Of a stretch of DNA of 10,314 nt, positions 7,331-10,314 are shown piece by piece. Origin of the DNA: Ophiocordyceps camponoti-saundersi (nom. inval.) (taxonomy: Eukaryota > Ascomycota > Sordariomycetes > Hypocreales > Ophiocordycipitaceae). Numbering within the stretch: the stretch's first letter is position 1; every line of letters starts with the position of its first letter. A model generated the notes under the pieces. It was not told where the DNA came from and did no database searches. It saw only the letters and a program-made list of their open reading frames with translations. The stretch is taken from NCBI GenBank assembly GCA_003339415.1, contig PDHQ01000724.1, positions 1 through 10,314 on the forward strand. Reading direction: 5' to 3'. The translations under genes and the position numbers were made by a program.

Positions 7331-8039
7331 GCGTGAAAGGGAAGCTGTCCAGATTTCTCTCTCTCCTTACCCGGCGCTGGTAGTTAGATAATAAGAAGGG
7401 GAAGATAGTGTGTTAGCAGGGGTACATCTGTGAGGGGGATTGTCTTGCCGACCTCTAAGTATTGTAGATAGAGGTCGATTCTAGGGGCTTGGCGCAGCGT
7501 GGGGACGGGGCCGGCACTTTCACCTAGAACCTCAGGTAGCCAATAGGACAAGAGGATAATATCAGTTTACTACCTGGATTATAGATGGTAGACAACCTGT
7601 ATGTAGGTGTCCTAGGCTCATGAGACGAGGCTCGAGCCTAGGATCTACAGATATAGCCTTATAGGTAAAGTCTCTGCAACTGCCCGGTTATACACACACA
7701 CTCATCGCGACTCTGCCTACATACATATGAACACTGCAGCTCTTACATATGTACGACACGGCACGTGCTCTACCTGCAGGCCACACTCCCCGGCATGCCT
7801 ACTACTAGTCGTGGTTTGGTGTGGGCCTACTAGACTGGTTAGAGGGGGGTGAGACTTGTAAGATAGGGTTTAGATATGCAGACTAGACTAGGCTTGCAGA
7901 CTAGACTAGGCTTGCAGCCCGGGATATATTCTTGCACGTAAATTGCCCGGAGAGGTATAACCTCTACTAGGTACTACGTCTACGTACTCTATCCCGGCAC
8001 TCCGTAAGTATCCGGCGCATATCCGACGCTACCGCCCGC
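7331..8039. other. Gene-free spacer of near-normal composition
   Basis: I see no gene or RNA gene here. It holds a 9-bp inverted repeat (CCTAGGCTC at 7611-7619 and its complement at 7634-7642), a CACGTG E-box-like site at 7762-7767, and a tandem 18-bp repeat at 7878-7913. A purine run at about 7840-7849 is followed by TGAGAC, weakly PPT-like. CA/TG steps are still frequent, so RIP has not reached most of it; AT content climbs after about 8030. Confidence 0.55.
7878..7913 (+). repeat. Tandem 18-bp repeat, 2 perfect copies
   Basis: GCAGACTAGACTAGGCTT occurs at 7878-7895 and again at 7896-7913, followed by a further GCAG. It sits about 130 bp inside the right edge of the unmutated island. Confidence 0.9.
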
Positions 8040-8738
8040 GACTATTAGTTATATGCTAGTAATATTAGAGTAGTTTATTTAGTATAATTATAATTCGGCG
8101 GCTATAAATACTAAGGATTAAGGTATTAATTAGGAAAAAATATTTTCTATTAGTATATAGCTATACTTTATTAAACCGTAACTATACTAAGCTATATATC
8201 TAGCTTTATATTTAGCTATAGCGAATATACTAGCTATGCTTTAGTAAAATTATATCTAGTTATAGCGACTTTAGCGATAAGCGTTACGCTAAGCTAATAG
8301 TAAGTTATAGATATCTCGCATAGTCTCCGTTATTATAGTCTCCGTTATTATAGTTTCTATTATTATTATCTTAGATATAGTCTAATTATTATCGAAAATA
8401 TAGCTAATAAGGCTATTAAGACTATTAAAAAAGGTATACTATTTACTATATAGCCTATACTTATAAGGACTATAAGGGCTAGTACTTAGCGATTTATAAT
8501 AAGGGGATTCCCCTCCGCTATAGCTACTCTCTCTATAGCTATTATAACGTATCTTAGGATAGCTAGGGCTAGTATTTTTAATAAGACCCTTTCTACGTTT
8601 AGCGGAAGATAGTATTAACTATATATAGCCCGAATAAGAGCTCTCGGGCAAATTAAAGCTTAGATAGATAGAGATACGCGGCGTAAAGCTAGTAGGGGGA
8701 GGGGGGGGGGCCTTATTATCTTAGATAATAGCCCGTAA

Positions 8739-8948
8739 TACGTTATTTATCTAGCCCGTGCGAACCTTCTTAGTAGGATTCTTAACTTATCTAAAAAGCT
8801 CGGAATTAACGTTAATAAATCGCGGGTTTTATATAATAGCTTAATACGCTATACGGATCTTATCGCGTATATTAAAGTCCTATTAAACCTTAGAGCTAGC
8901 TAGTTAATTCTAGTTAAGGGCGTTCTGCTAAATAATAAGCTTAAATAT
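8739..8948 (+). pseudogene. Possible RIP-killed ORF relic
   Basis: One frame runs 54 codons from after TAA 8736, then 15 more past a single TAG at 8901, ending at TAA 8949. The reading is protein-like (for example LLSRILNLSKKLGINVNKSR) and its internal TAG is what RIP would make from CAG or TGG. I do not recognise the domain. Chance openness in AT-rich DNA cannot be excluded. Confidence 0.3.
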
Positions 8949-9691
8949 TAAAGGGGTAAGGGTAATAAAGATAATACGAATAAAGAAGAATAGTAAGCTA
9001 TTCTAATCCGCGAATATAGCGTTATAGTTAATAAGATACTCGATATATTTCTAGATAGCTTAAAAGGTAATCTTATTAATTTATAGAAAAAGTATTTATT
9101 ATATATAAGTAGCGTAATTATTAGGGCGAGGGTCTTAGTTAGCTAATATAAGTAGGTCTTTTTTGCTAATAATAAAATCGTTATACTAATATAAGAAAGC
9201 TTATTAAAGGAATTTATTTTAATAGTTACTATAATATAACTAAGTTTTACCCCGGAGGCTTTAGATATCTTACGGTAATAGGTTATATCTTCTAAAAATC
9301 TTAAAAATTAAATATATAATAAAGGTATTTAAGTAGAATAGAAATTAGTTCTTACGGTATTCGATATTAAGTTAAGAGATATACTCGTCTTAAATCTCCG
9401 GAGATAGGCTAGTAAGAGATACGGTTATTATTAGGGCGGGTTCGTTATAGTCTCTCCTACCCCGTCGCGATAAAATAATACGAAATTACTATACCTTTAC
9501 GTCCTAGTCGATACGAATACGGTCGGCGTTTTTAAGTAAGAAGAATATATCTCGATAAGCCTTAAGGAATAGCTTAGGATACGCCTAGATAAGAGGGTAA
9601 ATCGAAGGTATATTCTAGACGGGAACCTCCTAAAATATACTAACCTTAAGGCCGTGACTTAGGTCGCGCTATCTCTCGGCAGAGCTATGTT

Positions 9692-9737
9692 TAGAAGCAG
9701 GGCTTTATAGAAGAGGGCTTCGTAGAAGAGGGCTTCC
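9692..9737 (+). repeat. 15-16-bp tandem repeat, 3 copies
   Basis: Units TAGAAGCAGGGCTTTA (9692-9707), TAGAAGAGGGCTTCG (9708-9722) and TAGAAGAGGGCTTCC (9723-9737). Confidence 0.85.
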
Positions 9738-9797
9738 TTTAGGGGTCGATAGTGCCCTTATCTTAAGAGACGGACGACGAAGGGCTAGGTCGATATT

Positions 9798-9840
9798 AGC
9801 TTAGTGCGGCTATCTAGCTTAGTGCGATTATCTAGCTTAG
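9798..9840 (+). repeat. 18-bp tandem repeat, about 2.4 copies
   Basis: AGCTTAGTGCGGCTATCT at 9798-9815 is followed by a copy differing in two bases at 9816-9833, then a partial AGCTTAG. Confidence 0.85.
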
Positions 9841-9970
9841 AACGTGTAAGGTATACCTTCACGGCTAGTAGTCGTTCCCTGCTAGGAAAGAGATTAGCAC
9901 TTAATAGGACTATTATAAACTACTAGAAATTTCTTACTTTATAACCTATAATAGGTCGGAAAGGTGGAAG

Positions 9971-10000
9971 ACCGGATAGGCTAGCACCGGATAGGCTAGT
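9971..10000 (+). repeat. 15-bp tandem repeat, 2 copies
   Basis: ACCGGATAGGCTAG plus one variable base (C, then T) occurs at 9971-9985 and 9986-10000. Confidence 0.85.
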
Positions 10001-10008
10001 AATAGCAG

Positions 10009-10190
10009 GGTTCGAAAAAAATCACGGGGTTAAAAAATCACTTATAAGTGATGTGATTTTTCGTGATTTAAATCACCGATTTTTGCTTAGTAAGTGATTT
10101 TTTATAATTTAAATCACTAGCGTGAAAAAATCACTTATAAGTGATTTTTTTAGAGATAATTTAAATCACGAGTTTATGATTTTTATGATT
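10009..10190. repeat. Array of ATCAC/GTGAT palindromes
   Basis: ATCAC or GTGAT words recur about ten times in both orientations, mostly joined to A or T runs. Perfect palindromes are 10037-10052 (ATCACTTATAAGTGAT), 10063-10076 (GTGATTTAAATCAC) and a 26-bp one at 10125-10150 built on the same core. Every word contains CA or TG, which the adjoining block has lost. It may be transposon subterminal repeats or a protein-binding satellite. No coding potential. Confidence 0.75.
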
Positions 10191-10314
10191 TTTTTTTAAA
10201 ATATAATTATTTAATATTTTAAATAAAAGAAAGAAAAAGGTAAGTAATATAAAAAGGTTTTTAAGTATAATTACTCTTATAAAAAGTTAAGAAAAGTAAA
10301 AAAAATAAAAAATA
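10191..10314. repeat. Low-complexity A/T-rich sequence
   Basis: A-rich sequence with homopolymer runs to the end of the window. No open frame or motif is visible. Confidence 0.7.

Larger units (their letters stand above)
8040..10008. repeat. RIP-degraded repeat block, right
   Basis: Same signature as the left block. From about 8056 to 8234 and from about 8928 to 9162 I find no CA or TG, while CG remains common. No intact ORF is present. A G-run with a single A interrupts it at 8695-8710, and several short tandem repeats cluster at 9692-10000. It is probably an inactivated transposable element or a nest of them. The family is not legible, and I see no obvious shared stretch with the left block. 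Confidence 0.75.

Noticed and set aside
10005..10020. GGTTCGA resembling a tRNA B box
   Set aside because: No matching A box, acceptor stem or cloverleaf around it; it sits at the edge of the palindrome array.
10009..10190. CRISPR-like array
   Set aside because: Words are palindromic and irregularly spaced with no unique spacers of constant length, and the organism is a eukaryote.

Overview
The window looks like nuclear DNA of a filamentous ascomycete (Pezizomycotina, probably Sordariomycetes; the class is a guess from general character). Three things point there: very short GT-AG introns (56-101 nt) with CTGAC-type branch sites, two spliced genes of families I recognise from ascomycetes, and flanking AT-rich blocks with an extreme repeat-induced point mutation (RIP) signature. 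In those blocks CpA and TpG are almost absent while CpG persists.

Layout. 1-120 is low-complexity A/T sequence. 125-300 is an array of TTAGT/ACTAA palindromes. About 300-1560 is a RIP-degraded repeat with no intact gene. Around 1560-1681 composition returns to normal, and a purine tract next to TGTTG at 1682 looks like a retrotransposon PPT/LTR junction. 1682-2272 is the leader region of the first gene. 2273-4626 (+) is a six-exon gene for a 684-residue TPR/F-box/LRR-like protein. 4627-5265 is the region between two convergent 3' ends and holds a 19-bp minisatellite. 5266-7198 (-) is a three-exon gene for a 589-residue mitochondrial ABC1/ADCK (Mcp2-like) atypical kinase. About 7199-8040 is its CT-rich promoter side plus gene-free DNA with small repeats. 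About 8040-10008 is a second RIP-degraded block. 10009-10190 is an array of ATCAC/GTGAT palindromes, followed by low-complexity A/T to the end.

Both genes reconstruct cleanly, with every splice junction in frame and no internal stop, so both look functional although they sit on a roughly 6.4-kb island between mutated repeats. They are convergent and do not form a pathway: one is probably an SCF ubiquitin-ligase substrate adaptor, the other a mitochondrial membrane lipid-homeostasis kinase-like protein. I found no tRNA, rRNA, CRISPR array or intact transposase. The least explained structures are the two palindrome arrays near the window ends, and a set of three CxC motifs inserted in the TPR part of the F-box protein.
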